The notes beneath the pieces were generated by a model. It was not told the DNA's origin and did not search any database. It saw only the letters and a program-made list of their open reading frames with translations. A program made the translations under genes and the position numbers. From Bradyrhizobium nivariense (GTDB lineage: Bacteria; Pseudomonadota; Alphaproteobacteria; Rhizobiales; Xanthobacteraceae), in contig NZ_JARVWW010000008.1 of assembly GCF_029846715.1 (NCBI RefSeq), positions 62,001 through 126,000 on the forward strand: a stretch of 64,000 bases of DNA, in the 5' to 3' direction. How positions within the stretch are numbered: position 1 is the stretch's first letter; each line of letters opens with the position of its first letter. Below are positions 19,178 to 28,016 of the stretch, piece after piece.

Positions 19178-20785
19178 TTACCAGTTGCGCTGAGCGCGGA
19201 GGAGCATAACGAGCGAGTTCTGATCCTTCAGCTCGTAGGTCGCGACCGGCTTGGCGGGAACCGGGATCAGAGCGGCCGGGGTGACAACACCGGCATACTT
19301 CTGGTCGAGATGGGTCCAGGCAAGGTCAGCCGAGAACGTCAGGTTCTTGACCGGGGTCCAGCGGGTGATGATGCCCACCTGGCCGATCGCGAAGTCCGGG
19401 TTGCACGAGGTCACGCCGGCAAACCCAAGACCGATCACGCCACCACCGGCACCACCAGCGCCGCAAAGCGTGGTCTTGGCCAGGGTGCCGAACTGCGCCT
19501 GAGCGTAAGCACCATAGATCGCCGTGTTCCAGTACGGATCCCAGTTATGGGTGTAGGCACCGCGGAAGCCCCAGGTCTTGACCGTCTCCTGCGAGCTACC
19601 CGTGACGAACACAGTGTCCGGAGCCGAGGCGAAGCCGAGGCTGCCGTAGGCAATATTCGAGCCGCCGAACATCGCGTAGCTGCTGCCCGCGAGGTTCTGG
19701 AAGTTGTAGCGGGTCGCGCCGTCGGTGTAGACGCCCTGGATATTGATCACGTCACCCGCACCGGTCGGGATGTTCTTGATCGACAAAGCGAGCTGAACCG
19801 CCCAACCCCATTTGTCGTCGGGGTGGCCAGTCGGCTCGGTCGCGCCGTAATAGGCAACGTGGTTGTCATGCGCAGCCACCGATGCCTGGAACAGACCCCA
19901 AGCCTGGTCGACACGCACCATACCGACGAGGTTCGGAGAACGCGAACCGCCAAGGGCGTTGGAGCCGTAGGAGGCACCGAGGACGCTGGACGCGGTCGCG
20001 CCGGACATGTTGAGGTTGCCGGCCTGCAGGTACTGGGTCGGATCTTCCGCCGAGAACGCCGCCGTCACGCCCTGACCGAAGTCAGCGGTGTAGCTGAACT
20101 GGAGGATACCAGTGACCGTGCCGCTGCCGCCGACGAGGCTGTCGAAATTGTTGCCGGGATAGTTGGTCCAGGGCGCGTCGAACTGCGACACGGCCTTACC
20201 CATCGTAAAGCCAGCGAACTGGATGAAGGCGTAGTACACGCCGAGCGAACCGCCCGAGGTGTTGCCGTCGGTGCCGTTCACCGAGCCGCCGCCCGAACCA
20301 AAGAGCGACGTGGTGGTCGCACCAGGAGTCGTGGCGGTAGCCAGCGCGCCGCTGTAGGCCGTCGTACCCGTCGCACTGCCAGTGCCGACGTAGTTGCCGG
20401 TCGTCCACGAGAAGACGCCATCGAAGAACGTGCGGACGACGCCGTACTCGGTCGCGGTGCGCGTGTCGATGTTGAGGTCTTCACGAGCTTTCAAGGTGTA
20501 ATAGTTCGTCAGACGGTTGCGGGAACCGTTGGCGCCCTGGCTCGAAACGTTCTGGTTCAGGGCGAAGTCCGAGTTGGTGCCCAGCGTGGCGTCGAAGCGG
20601 AGGTAACCGCCCAGCTTGATGCAGGTGTCGGTGCCCGGGATGTAGTAGAATCCGGCACCGTACAGGGAGCAGATCTTCACGTATTCGACCGCCTTGGCCT
20701 TTACGGGGAGATCGGCTGCGAGCGCCCCGGAGACAGCCATTAGGCCGGCGGCCGAGCCGAGAAAGAGCGTCTTCGTCAACTTCAT
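19178..20785 (-). CDS. Outer-membrane porin, Rhizobiales type
   Basis: 535 residues. A signal peptide is followed by ADLPVKAKAVEYVKICSLYG and YYIPGTDTCIKLGGYLRFD, the hallmark N-terminus of Bradyrhizobium/Rhizobiales porins. The C-terminus ends in an aromatic residue (RAQRNW) as expected for a beta-barrel. The ATG at 20785 is preceded by TTGGAGGT; a Met four codons earlier lacks such spacing. It forms a general diffusion pore. Its upstream region contains a degenerate piece of the PEPC-like gene. Confidence 0.92.
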   Translation of the reverse strand: MKLTKTLFLGSAAGLMAVSGALAADLPVKAKAVEYVKICSLYGAGFYYIPGTDTCIKLGGYLRFDATLGTNSDFALNQNVSSQGANGSRNRLTNYYTLKAREDLNIDTRTATEYGVVRTFFDGVFSWTTGNYVGTGSATGTTAYSGALATATTPGATTTSLFGSGGGSVNGTDGNTSGGSLGVYYAFIQFAGFTMGKAVSQFDAPWTNYPGNNFDSLVGGSGTVTGILQFSYTADFGQGVTAAFSAEDPTQYLQAGNLNMSGATASSVLGASYGSNALGGSRSPNLVGMVRVDQAWGLFQASVAAHDNHVAYYGATEPTGHPDDKWGWAVQLALSIKNIPTGAGDVINIQGVYTDGATRYNFQNLAGSSYAMFGGSNIAYGSLGFASAPDTVFVTGSSQETVKTWGFRGAYTHNWDPYWNTAIYGAYAQAQFGTLAKTTLCGAGGAGGGVIGLGFAGVTSCNPDFAIGQVGIITRWTPVKNLTFSADLAWTHLDQKYAGVVTPAALIPVPAKPVATYELKDQNSLVMLLRAQRNW

Positions 20786-20899
20786 TAGTACCTCCAAGTC
20801 GGTTCCTGGGGCGCGACGCCTCGATGGACGCCGCTTTGCCCTCTTTAATTTCCATTCAATTCAGGTCCGCACGGATGGTCCGGACTGAAACGACACGTG

Positions 20900-21022
20900 G
20901 ATCTCACTGAGATCGGCTTCGGTGACGACGACGGCGTCGTCATCCAAGAGCACGTCTTCTCCAAGAAATTGGAATGAACGCGTTCCAAATTCAATCGAAC
21001 AGCTGCTGTGACGCTGCAATGC
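20900..21022 (-). pseudogene. Degenerate fragment of the PEPC-like gene (block A, copy 2)
   Basis: It matches 5391-5512. Read in the PEPC frame on the minus strand it gives AASQQLFD, a TGA stop, then IWNAFIPI before losing frame, against AASQQLFNRIWNKFIPI in the intact gene. It is a dead partial copy lying 115 bp upstream of the porin start. Confidence 0.8.
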
Positions 21023-21117
21023 ACGCCACTCGTGACCACCCCCATTTGTTTGATTCCCAGCCCATTCCTAGGACAGAGATGCCGCTGATCAACCCCACAA
21101 ATTCCATCTTAGGCCGA

Positions 21118-21232
21118 ATGAAACGTTACCAAATATGTGCAACACGTCAATTGAACGCGGTGCGCAAATCTCGGTTGAGTTGCACGAATTGCGGGCGTCA
21201 CCCTGCGTGTGTTTTGCGCAGTCCCGGCGGGC
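21118..21232. repeat. Block B, copy 2 of the direct repeat
   Basis: It matches 5799-5915 in the same orientation, sharing for example attgcgggcgtcac and tgcgtgtgttttgcgca. Blocks A and B keep the same order in both copies but are about 95 bp apart here against about 290 bp at the intact gene. Confidence 0.8.
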
Positions 21233-21717
21233 TGCACGATTGCTGGCTATCGACGTTTCGTGATCCGCTGTTGCCTGGCGCAGCGGAATTGCAGCCGTCT
21301 AAGCGCGCTGCTCGACGACGAGGATGAACCACGAAGGCGTCGTGAACACAGTCTTGGTTCGACTTCGCGGACTGGTGGGTTAGCTGTATCGCGAGGACAA
21401 CGCTGACAAAGTGCGCAGAGGTCTGGCTGGGAACGGTAACGCCGGCAAATGGCCGTGGCTGACGTACGCGCCCGCCTTTGTCACGATCGCGACCTCGCGC
21501 TTCGCATTGGAGAAGGTCAAGTCGATTACTGCGCTGCCGGTCCCGACCCTAACGACGGAGCAAACACCGCGTTGTCGCTGAACGGCCGATGGGCCGCGAT
21601 GCGATTATGCCCACCGCCCCCGCGTTAGCGACCGCAAAGTGTCGACGGCGTTTTGCCGGTGGCGATCCCCGGTTTTGCTGGGTAAAGTCGCGCGTCGACC
21701 TCCACAAAATGCGCTGA

Positions 21718-21792
21718 CCAGAACGGCGCCGAAATACCAAAATGGTGGACTGGATCGTGACCAACCCTCCCTATTCAATCTACGACGACTGC
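21718..21792 (+). pseudogene. Scrap of an adenine DNA methyltransferase (NPPY motif)
   Basis: The plus-strand frame after a TGA at 21715 reads PERRNTKMVDWIVTNPPYSI followed by YDDC. DWIVTNPPYS is the catalytic (N/D)PP(Y/F) motif context of N6-adenine methylases of phage or plasmid type. No other part of the enzyme is recognisable, and the reading continues across the stop codon of the island's last gene. Confidence 0.5.
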
Positions 21793-22133
21793 GGGAGGCC
21801 AACAAATGGTATGAAGGGAATCCGCTCGCGTTTGGCACATCTTGGCAGAAGCTCTTTGATGGCCTCTAAAAAGTGAGGTGCTTGCTGATGGGCATCCCAG
21901 CCCGCTTTATTGAAATAGAGTTCAAATATGAAAAACTGCGCTTTATCATCAAGCGATCGGTACGGTAAGAAAAGCTTCACGCCTTCCTCGGCCATCGTCG
22001 GCGCCACCAAACTGTCTAGAATGTTCGCGACACTATCCTCTTCGCCTACTTTAGCTGTAATCGATATAGAAACCACAAACCCTTCGTTATAGTAACGGAA
22101 GGGCGGAATTGTCTCGTCCAGGTCACTGCTCAT
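21780..22133 (-). CDS. ABM-domain (antibiotic biosynthesis monooxygenase) protein
   Basis: 117 residues. The start is set by AGAGGA before the ATG at 22133. The sequence fits a dimeric alpha/beta-barrel ABM domain: VSISITAKVGEEDSVANIL, PYRSLDDKAQFFIFELYF, then AGWDAHQQAPHFLEAIKELL with the family's W-x-x-H-x-x-x-x-H-F pattern. Such proteins are small cofactor-free oxygenases or degrade reactive intermediates. It is the last gene of the island operon, 34 bp after the flavin oxidase. It may oxidise an N-N intermediate or protect the cell; that role is inferred from context only. Confidence 0.8.
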   Translation of the reverse strand: MSSDLDETIPPFRYYNEGFVVSISITAKVGEEDSVANILDSLVAPTMAEEGVKLFLPYRSLDDKAQFFIFELYFNKAGWDAHQQAPHFLEAIKELLPRCAKRERIPFIPFVGLPQSS

Positions 22134-22167
22134 GATCATTCCTCTGGACAGCAAACCTATGCAAGGC

Positions 22168-23232
22168 TCAGCTGTGGGCTCGTTGCTTGCTGTCCAAAAC
22201 CGCAGTACAAACCTTCTGCGCTGTCAGCGGCGCAAATTTATACCCGATTCCAGAGCAGGCAGTCATAATGATCGCTTTGTCGCGGATATGAAAGCTATCC
22301 GGCGTCGAGAATAAGGTCCAGTGGTTGAACCGGACCCTTCCGGTTAATGCAGAAAACTGCGGATATAGCTTTGAGTATTCCCTGATAATTCGTCTGCTAA
22401 TGGCGTCCAAATCTTCCGATGGTTCGTCAGGATCGTGGGGCGTGGTGAGCTGCCCACAGCCAAGTTTTGGCGCAATACCCCGTACGTTCGGCATTCCCCA
22501 CAAATCACCGCCGCCTAGAGACGCCCAGCTAAACGGCCCAAATTCTGTGCCTGCGGCATTGGGATCCAAGTACATAACATAACATCGCATCGTGGTGGCT
22601 TTGATCGTGCCGCTCAACCCGTCGAGCGCGCCACGTATTTTGTGCGTGCCCGTCCCAGCCGAAATGAAGACCAGGTCGGCATACATTCGCCTGCCATCCA
22701 ACAACTCTACCCTACCAGAGTCGGCCTCGATTCTCGACACCTCACACCGCGGCATAAGTACAACGCCTAATTTTGAAAGATAATCGCAAACCGAATATAG
22801 GATGCGGTCGGCGAATAAGCAGCCGAATTCTGGATAGAGGATCGCATTCATGAATTGGCCACCCGCCAATTGCGGCATAAGCCGGCAGGTGTCCTCGTAA
22901 CTCAGTACCACAGACGATGGCGAATATCTGATGCTCTGCTCATAAGACTCTGCATCGGTGTTAGCGACAATGACTCCAGTCCTAGAGAAGCCGTCGCATT
23001 CGAGCTCTCTCAAGAGTTTATCCCATAGCTCAAGAGCTGCATGAGCATCCAGCCCTCGGCTTGGATCTGATTTCCACGGATGCAGCAGACGATGTTTGCC
23101 ATGGGAAGCCGAAAATTGATTCGGGATTTCGCCTTGGTCGATAACACGAACTGAACATCCCCTTCGCGCGAGCTCAAGTGCAACAAGCAGACCATTGATA
23201 CCAGCTCCCACCACCAATGCTGACGTAGACAT
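22168..23232 (-). CDS. Sarcosine-oxidase-type FAD-dependent amine oxidase
   Basis: 354 residues with an N-terminal FAD motif VVGAGINGLLVALELARRG (7-25), SASHGKHRLLH (the active-site segment of MSOX/SolA-type oxidases) and a C-terminal ACSGIGYKFAPLTAQ, where the family has GFSGHGFKFAP with a Cys for covalent flavin in some members. It oxidises secondary amines or amino acids with O2. In known hydrazine pathways a DAO-family flavoenzyme cleaves the lysine-hydrazine conjugate. By analogy this one may cleave a diaminobutyrate conjugate, releasing aspartate semialdehyde and a hydrazino acid. That function is inferred. Confidence 0.85.
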   Translation of the reverse strand: MSTSALVVGAGINGLLVALELARRGCSVRVIDQGEIPNQFSASHGKHRLLHPWKSDPSRGLDAHAALELWDKLLRELECDGFSRTGVIVANTDAESYEQSIRYSPSSVVLSYEDTCRLMPQLAGGQFMNAILYPEFGCLFADRILYSVCDYLSKLGVVLMPRCEVSRIEADSGRVELLDGRRMYADLVFISAGTGTHKIRGALDGLSGTIKATTMRCYVMYLDPNAAGTEFGPFSWASLGGGDLWGMPNVRGIAPKLGCGQLTTPHDPDEPSEDLDAISRRIIREYSKLYPQFSALTGRVRFNHWTLFSTPDSFHIRDKAIIMTACSGIGYKFAPLTAQKVCTAVLDSKQRAHS

Positions 23233-23286
23233 GGCCTATTCCGCAGCAGTGATCATCGTCGGATATCCATTCTTAAAATCCCAACA

Positions 23287-23937
23287 CTACAAATTTACAA
23301 AGTTGGCGTAGGCTAACTTGAGGCCAAAGCCTAAAAACAGCAGGCCAAAGACAAGAGAGATGATGGGCTTTACTCTGAGATATGTGCTCCGCGCGGGCCC
23401 GGATGAAAAAACCAAAGCGAGTAGCAGATGCCAAGCAATTGCGATTGTGAAACAACCGGCCACAAGAAGAACAATAATCATAGCCGGTGCTTCTGGTGTA
23501 ACGGCCAGTGAAGTGACAGAGAGCCAGAATATGGCGCTCTTCGGATTTGTGAGCTGTACGAGCAAACCCTCACGAAGACTTTTCAACCGCCTCGATGGCA
23601 CCTTAACAGAAAGATCGCTGACATTGATACTGCTGGGCTGTCGAACGGATTTTAGCGATTTGAAGCCGAGCCAGCATAGATAAAGACCACCCAAACAACC
23701 CAAAATATACGCCGCGTTTTTATTGGCATTGAGCAAGGCCGTAATGCCTGTGGCGGCGAAAAGCGCCCAGATTCCTGTCCCCAAGCTAATGCCAAAAGCA
23801 GCAAATATGCCGTTCGATCGGTTGTCGACCGATCGCGATGCAATGGTGAGAAAGTTTGGGCCAGGGCTCGTAAAAGCAACCGCAATGGCGGCATATACCC
23901 CGAAAAGGCCCGGCAAGTAAGGCGTCAGATCTTGCAT
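23287..23937 (-). CDS. LysE/RhtB-family amino acid exporter
   Basis: 216 residues from an ATG with GGGAG 5 bases upstream. It has about six membrane helices and the LysE-family motif FTSPGPNFLTI near residue 22. It exports amino acids or analogues through the inner membrane by proton antiport. It lies inside the island operon (50 bp before the oxidase, 91 bp after the dioxygenase). A natural reading is export of, and self-protection from, an unusual amino acid made by the cluster. Confidence 0.9.
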   Translation of the reverse strand: MQDLTPYLPGLFGVYAAIAVAFTSPGPNFLTIASRSVDNRSNGIFAAFGISLGTGIWALFAATGITALLNANKNAAYILGCLGGLYLCWLGFKSLKSVRQPSSINVSDLSVKVPSRRLKSLREGLLVQLTNPKSAIFWLSVTSLAVTPEAPAMIIVLLVAGCFTIAIAWHLLLALVFSSGPARSTYLRVKPIISLVFGLLFLGFGLKLAYANFVNL

Positions 23938-24028
23938 AGGAACTCCCAGGATGTATGAGACGCCCGCGCATCTTGCTCGTGCTAGAGCAAGATGCATTTG
24001 CCATTGCGATTATCGCCTAATCGATCGC

Positions 24029-24766
24029 TTATTCGCTAACCAGGGCCTCTTCTCTTGAACCAGCATAGATATGATCCTTCCAGTCAAAGCGATAGTGATT
24101 CCGGCTCCAGAAGTGGAAGCCCATCAAAATCATATCGCGATGGCCTTCATCTTTTGTCGCCGTAACAGGTGATGCCATATGGAACAAACTTTCGTCATCG
24201 ATCAGGATAGCCTGTCCGGGCGTAAGTGTGGTCTCAAAAAATGGATCTCCATCAACATGGTCATAGATATATGACACCCCACCAGATACGTCCTGCCGGC
24301 GCACTGAGCCCATGATAAGATAATCGACACCATCTCGGTGAATGCCTTCCGGCACCGGGACGCCTTCCTGCTTCCCCTTCGCGTGGGTGCGGATGAGATG
24401 GCAGTTGACCAACCATTCATTCTCCCTGCCATCCAAGGGCCAGCGCTCTTGAATGGATTTAAACCCGTACTCGATGAATCTGGAAAGATCTGTGTCCGGT
24501 AGCGTCGGCTCAATGGGACGCTCTAGGTGCCCTGTAAGCTTATTGTAATCGCCCTGCAAGAACGGCTGTGTTACCAAACGCGTAACCGATATTTTTCCAG
24601 TTTTGGGATCAAACGTTGCGTAATGCTGCGCCAAACGGCGGCTACGCCCCCCCGTTTGAGCCGGATGGTAAACATCCGGCCCAAGGTTTTCGAAGAGGGG
24701 AGAAAAATCTGTCAGCAACGATCCCGGCTCCAATATGTCAAACTTACGCGTAAGCTTCGTCGTCAT
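24029..24766 (-). CDS. 2-oxoglutarate/Fe(II) dioxygenase, IDO (isoleucine dioxygenase) family
   Basis: 245 residues. The Fe site is visible as HRD (His143, Asp145) and His196 in DDESLFHMASP, with Arg210 in EGHRDMILMGFHFW as the likely 2-oxoglutarate ligand. EGIHRDGVDYLIMGSVRR is characteristic of the IDO-type family, which hydroxylates free aliphatic amino acids. AAAGGAG precedes the ATG at 24766; ATG at 24784, also with a ribosome-binding site, would add six residues. It overlaps the end of the MetRS-like gene, showing tight coupling. Its substrate could be an amino acid precursor or the hydrazino product. Confidence 0.88.
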   Translation of the reverse strand: MTTKLTRKFDILEPGSLLTDFSPLFENLGPDVYHPAQTGGRSRRLAQHYATFDPKTGKISVTRLVTQPFLQGDYNKLTGHLERPIEPTLPDTDLSRFIEYGFKSIQERWPLDGRENEWLVNCHLIRTHAKGKQEGVPVPEGIHRDGVDYLIMGSVRRQDVSGGVSYIYDHVDGDPFFETTLTPGQAILIDDESLFHMASPVTATKDEGHRDMILMGFHFWSRNHYRFDWKDHIYAGSREEALVSE

Positions 24767-26264
24767 GTTCGCTCCTTTGGTCATGTTGGTTCCTTTCTAG
24801 CTGTCGCAAAGTGTTCTGAAGGTCTTCCGCAAATGCGGGAACTATCGGCGCGGCGTAGGTTGCCAGCATTTTCAGCTCCATAACGATGCAGGCATCTCCG
24901 CCGCTCATATCGAGAGAAGAAAGACGATTGCTGAGAAATTCGAGCAACGCCTTTAAAAGCTTGGCGCTCTCTCTAATGGAGAATGAAGCGGGTCCGTAAT
25001 AAGATTGGAATCTATTATCGATACCAGAGAGCCTCGCGCTAACGCCGGCAGGATCAGCTCTCAACAGCTCGGGCAAGCACCGCTCAAGTGCAATTTTGAA
25101 TGTGCTTAGTTTTCCTCTTATCTCTCGATCAACGTAAGCCTGCATTTCCTTCAAAATAAAGTTGGATTCCGCCAATTCCGGTGCGTTCAACGCAATGTAG
25201 AATCGCGCTTCGTCCACAGAGCAATATTCAAGTAGCTCCCGGCCCCAAATCGCGTGCTGCTTGCTAGTCGAGAACTTACTGTTATCGAGATAGTAGAACT
25301 CATTCGTTACTATCCAATCGGGCAGTTTCGCGGTGGGCAAACCACTGCGTTTCGCTGCCAGTTGCAGACAGATATTGATGACGCCAAAGAAGAAGGAGTT
25401 ATCGTACCCCATGAATTGGACCAACTGTCCGTCAGCAAGCTCGCGATCGTCGACACCAAGGGCCCTGAACGAATGTAAAAGCCCCGGTCCCATTTCAGCC
25501 ATGGCGTTCCAGACATGCCCGTCCCACCCAGGCAGGCCAACGGGCGCGCCCCATTCCGTCGGAAGGGTGACTGGAAACTCACCGAGTGTCTTCTTATCGA
25601 GAAGTTCGGTAACCAGGCGCACCAGATGCGGGCGCCACTTACCTCTCTTTGCATTATAAAACTCGGCCAACTCTGCTCGGAAGTTATCCAGCTTTAGAAA
25701 GAGGCGCTTGGTCTTCCTCATCTCTATTCGACTTGCATTGCCAACAGGCGCTGGGTTGATGAGATCAACAGCATCGTTTGGATGACCGCAATCCTCGCAA
25801 ATGCCGCCTTTGGTCATACTCAGACAAACGGGGCATCCGCCCTGAATATAGGACTCAAAGAGGTATCGCTTCTTGTCCGGATCGAAGAGCATCTCGACTT
25901 CTTTTTCGTCGAAGACACCTGCTTTATGCAAACCCTGGAAGAACTTTTGTATAGCTTCAACATGCTCACTATCGACTTCTTTGTATGAATCCATCTTCAC
26001 AGAGAACGCCGATAACGTAGCCTGGATTGCAGCATTACCATTTCGCAAAAGTGTATGAGGATCGGTCTGCAGCCGCTCGGCCGTTGTCACAATGTAGCTT
26101 TGGTTGTCATCGCCAAAACACACCAAACGGCATTTTGCTCCCAGCATAGATTGAGCTCGGCGAAAGATATCGGCGGCCAGATAGGGACCCGATAAATGAC
26201 CGACATGAAGATCCCCGTTTGAGGTAGGCGGCGTAGCCGTGACCAACCATATGTCGCTTTTCAT
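24744..26264 (-). CDS. Stand-alone methionyl-tRNA-synthetase-like enzyme (putative hydrazine synthetase half)
   Basis: 506 residues with a class I synthetase core: HVGH (20-23) for HIGH, KFSTSK (330-335) for KMSKS, and a zinc knuckle with Cys144, 147, 156 and 159 (CPVC...CEDC). The C-terminal helical part is short, and this is unlikely to be the housekeeping MetRS because it sits in a metabolite operon. In hydrazine synthetases such a domain activates an amino acid with ATP, and the acyl group is captured by an N-hydroxy amine. GGAGGG precedes the ATG, and the gap to the cupin gene is 13 bp. The alternative is a resistance-type MetRS paralogue. Confidence 0.85.
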   Translation of the reverse strand: MKSDIWLVTATPPTSNGDLHVGHLSGPYLAADIFRRAQSMLGAKCRLVCFGDDNQSYIVTTAERLQTDPHTLLRNGNAAIQATLSAFSVKMDSYKEVDSEHVEAIQKFFQGLHKAGVFDEKEVEMLFDPDKKRYLFESYIQGGCPVCLSMTKGGICEDCGHPNDAVDLINPAPVGNASRIEMRKTKRLFLKLDNFRAELAEFYNAKRGKWRPHLVRLVTELLDKKTLGEFPVTLPTEWGAPVGLPGWDGHVWNAMAEMGPGLLHSFRALGVDDRELADGQLVQFMGYDNSFFFGVINICLQLAAKRSGLPTAKLPDWIVTNEFYYLDNSKFSTSKQHAIWGRELLEYCSVDEARFYIALNAPELAESNFILKEMQAYVDREIRGKLSTFKIALERCLPELLRADPAGVSARLSGIDNRFQSYYGPASFSIRESAKLLKALLEFLSNRLSSLDMSGGDACIVMELKMLATYAAPIVPAFAEDLQNTLRQLERNQHDQRSEHDDEAYA

Positions 26265-26277
26265 ATCGTAATCCCTC

Positions 26278-26673
26278 CTATTGCTGCTGACCTAATCCCC
26301 AGTACAAATCGATATAGACAAGCTTTTCATCACCGGGATTCTTCATGGTGTGAAACCAGCTGCGAGGAATATAGGCAACGTCGCCGGGACGAAGTTCTGT
26401 CTCTTGCCCTTTAAGGCCTAGAACAGCTTTGCCGGAAACAATGACGAACGATTCTTCCTCGTCGTGCGCATGACCTTGTATTTCCATTCGCTCGTCAACG
26501 ACCACCCATATTAGACCGAGCTCGGTCGTCGGCTTTTTTGTATCGGCAATATTGGGCCACGGAAATAAACGCCGAAGATGGCAGTTGTATTCAAACGTGA
26601 ATCGGGCGCCTTCACTGCGCTTGACCACGCTTTCAATGTCAAATGCCGGACTATCCAACGCTTGAGCCGTCAT
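26278..26673 (-). CDS. Stand-alone cupin (putative hydrazine synthetase half)
   Basis: 131 residues, one cupin domain. Motif 1 is GHAHDEEESFVIVSG with His68, His70 and Glu74. Motif 2 is PGDVAYIPRSWFHTMKN with His108. All four usual metal ligands are kept. The ATG overlaps the stop of the N-hydroxylase gene (ATGA), and the MetRS-like gene follows. In characterised hydrazine-forming enzymes a Zn-cupin fused to a MetRS-like domain rearranges the O-acyl hydroxylamine into an N-N bond. Here the two parts are separate proteins, probably acting as a complex. Confidence 0.88.
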   Translation of the reverse strand: MTAQALDSPAFDIESVVKRSEGARFTFEYNCHLRRLFPWPNIADTKKPTTELGLIWVVVDERMEIQGHAHDEEESFVIVSGKAVLGLKGQETELRPGDVAYIPRSWFHTMKNPGDEKLVYIDLYWGLGQQQ

Positions 26674-28016
26674 TGACCAACCCCCACTCGTAATCTTGGT
26701 TGTTCCAACGCCTTAGCGATGGAGCTCGCGATAATGTCTGACCTCACCGACAAGAGGCTGAACGAACCAGCGTCGCCGAACCCATGCGTACTTTCACAAA
26801 GGCCATTTACGAAGATCCGCGGAAACTCAACGCTCCGGCCTTTGGGAATTACCTGGTAGTCTCGAGCAATATCCACACCGCCGTCGGGCCGGAAGCGCAG
26901 CTGAGGACTAATTCCTCGCAAGATGGGATGTATCGGCTCGGAACCATCCCCAGAACCAAAATTTTTATAACCTGTCGCAAGTATTACGAAGTCCAAACCA
27001 ATGGCTTCATTTTGGCCGCTGACCATGTCCAAGAGATCAATCGAAAACTCGCTGCCGACGCGATGAGCGCCGACGATTTCCCTACAAAACTTCAATGAAA
27101 GGTTTGAGCGGCCGGAAATTTTCTGCTCATAAATTTTGAAGTTCAGTGCAGAGATCACGTCGTGATCAGCAGCGGAGTAGTTACTCCTCTTCAACTCGTG
27201 CGTTATTTTCTTTTGCATGTCATGCGGTGCATTAAAATAGTAGTCGACAAAATCTGGGTAGTAGATCATCTCGGTAAATGGACTTAGATCTTTTTGCTTG
27301 AAGCCAAAGCCACGACAGATATTGACGATTTTTCCATCGGGAAACTTCGACATAAGGTCGAGAATAATCTCGATCGCGCTCTGACTGCCGCCAACGACAC
27401 CAACCCTTGGAGCGGGATTCATCTCTCGCCACCGGGTGGCTGAGCTTAGGTAGTTCTCAAGATGGATGACGCGATCGCCCAACAGGCTGGTGAAACAAGC
27501 TGGAATGTTCGGCGATCTCCCGGGCGCGACACTAAGTGTCTTTGCCCAAAATACCTCACCATCGCTTGTCTCGACTTTAACGAGAGCGCCGTCGATTGCG
27601 GTGAAGGACGTTTCGACGGACGTAACGAATTTGGACAAAAGGACATTGTTGCAAAATTGCTCGCCCACCCATTTTACATATTGGTTGTAATCGGATCTTG
27701 GGGGGTATGGGGCATCCAGATTGAGATAGTCGAAGAGTCTGCCATTTTCCTTGAGATAGCTCAGGAATCCATATCTGCTTGCGGGGTTTCGAGGCGTAAC
27801 AAGGTCACGCAGTGGATTATGCTGTATGTCCGAGCCAGGCATCATCATATCAGGATGCCAGGCTATTGTTGCCCTGGCCTCCAAGAAGAGACTATTGGCG
27901 AGCAAGCCACGCTCTTCCAACGATATAGCTAAGGCGATATTCGAGGGGCCGAAACCAATTCCGATGCATTCGAATATGCGTTGCTTTGCAGTTCCGGCGT
28001 ACTTCACGTGACGCAT
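26670..28016 (-). CDS. SidA/IucD/PvdA-type amino acid N-hydroxylase
   Basis: 448 residues. FAD motif GIGFGPSN (19-26), substrate-region IQHNPLRDLVTPRNPASRYG, NADPH motif GVVGGSQSA (206-214) and the C-terminal LATGY are all present, as in lysine N6- and ornithine N5-hydroxylases. It should hydroxylate a terminal amine using NADPH and O2. The ATG overlaps the stop of the ectB-like gene (TAATG), which suggests that the aminotransferase product, L-2,4-diaminobutyrate, is its substrate. No siderophore acyltransferase or synthetase is nearby. Confidence 0.92.
   Translation of the reverse strand: MRHVKYAGTAKQRIFECIGIGFGPSNIALAISLEERGLLANSLFLEARATIAWHPDMMMPGSDIQHNPLRDLVTPRNPASRYGFLSYLKENGRLFDYLNLDAPYPPRSDYNQYVKWVGEQFCNNVLLSKFVTSVETSFTAIDGALVKVETSDGEVFWAKTLSVAPGRSPNIPACFTSLLGDRVIHLENYLSSATRWREMNPAPRVGVVGGSQSAIEIILDLMSKFPDGKIVNICRGFGFKQKDLSPFTEMIYYPDFVDYYFNAPHDMQKKITHELKRSNYSAADHDVISALNFKIYEQKISGRSNLSLKFCREIVGAHRVGSEFSIDLLDMVSGQNEAIGLDFVILATGYKNFGSGDGSEPIHPILRGISPQLRFRPDGGVDIARDYQVIPKGRSVEFPRIFVNGLCESTHGFGDAGSFSLLSVRSDIIASSIAKALEQPRLRVGVGQ

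Larger units (their letters stand above)
20786..21779. other. Gene-free scar region between porin and island operon
   Basis: About 1 kb with no intact gene. It holds block A copy 2 (20900-21022), block B copy 2 (21118-21232) and a DNA-methylase scrap (21718-21792). This patchwork looks like the remains of past rearrangements at the edge of the AT-rich island. Confidence 0.65.

Noticed and set aside
19139..20743. Long plus-strand frame opposite the porin
   Set aside because: It is a shadow of a clearly recognised porin; no motif or ribosome-binding site.
20975..20986. TGAACGCGTTCC as a fourth LacI operator before the porin
   Set aside because: Its centre differs from the three good sites (GC rather than CG), and the same place in the intact PEPC-like gene is coding sequence.
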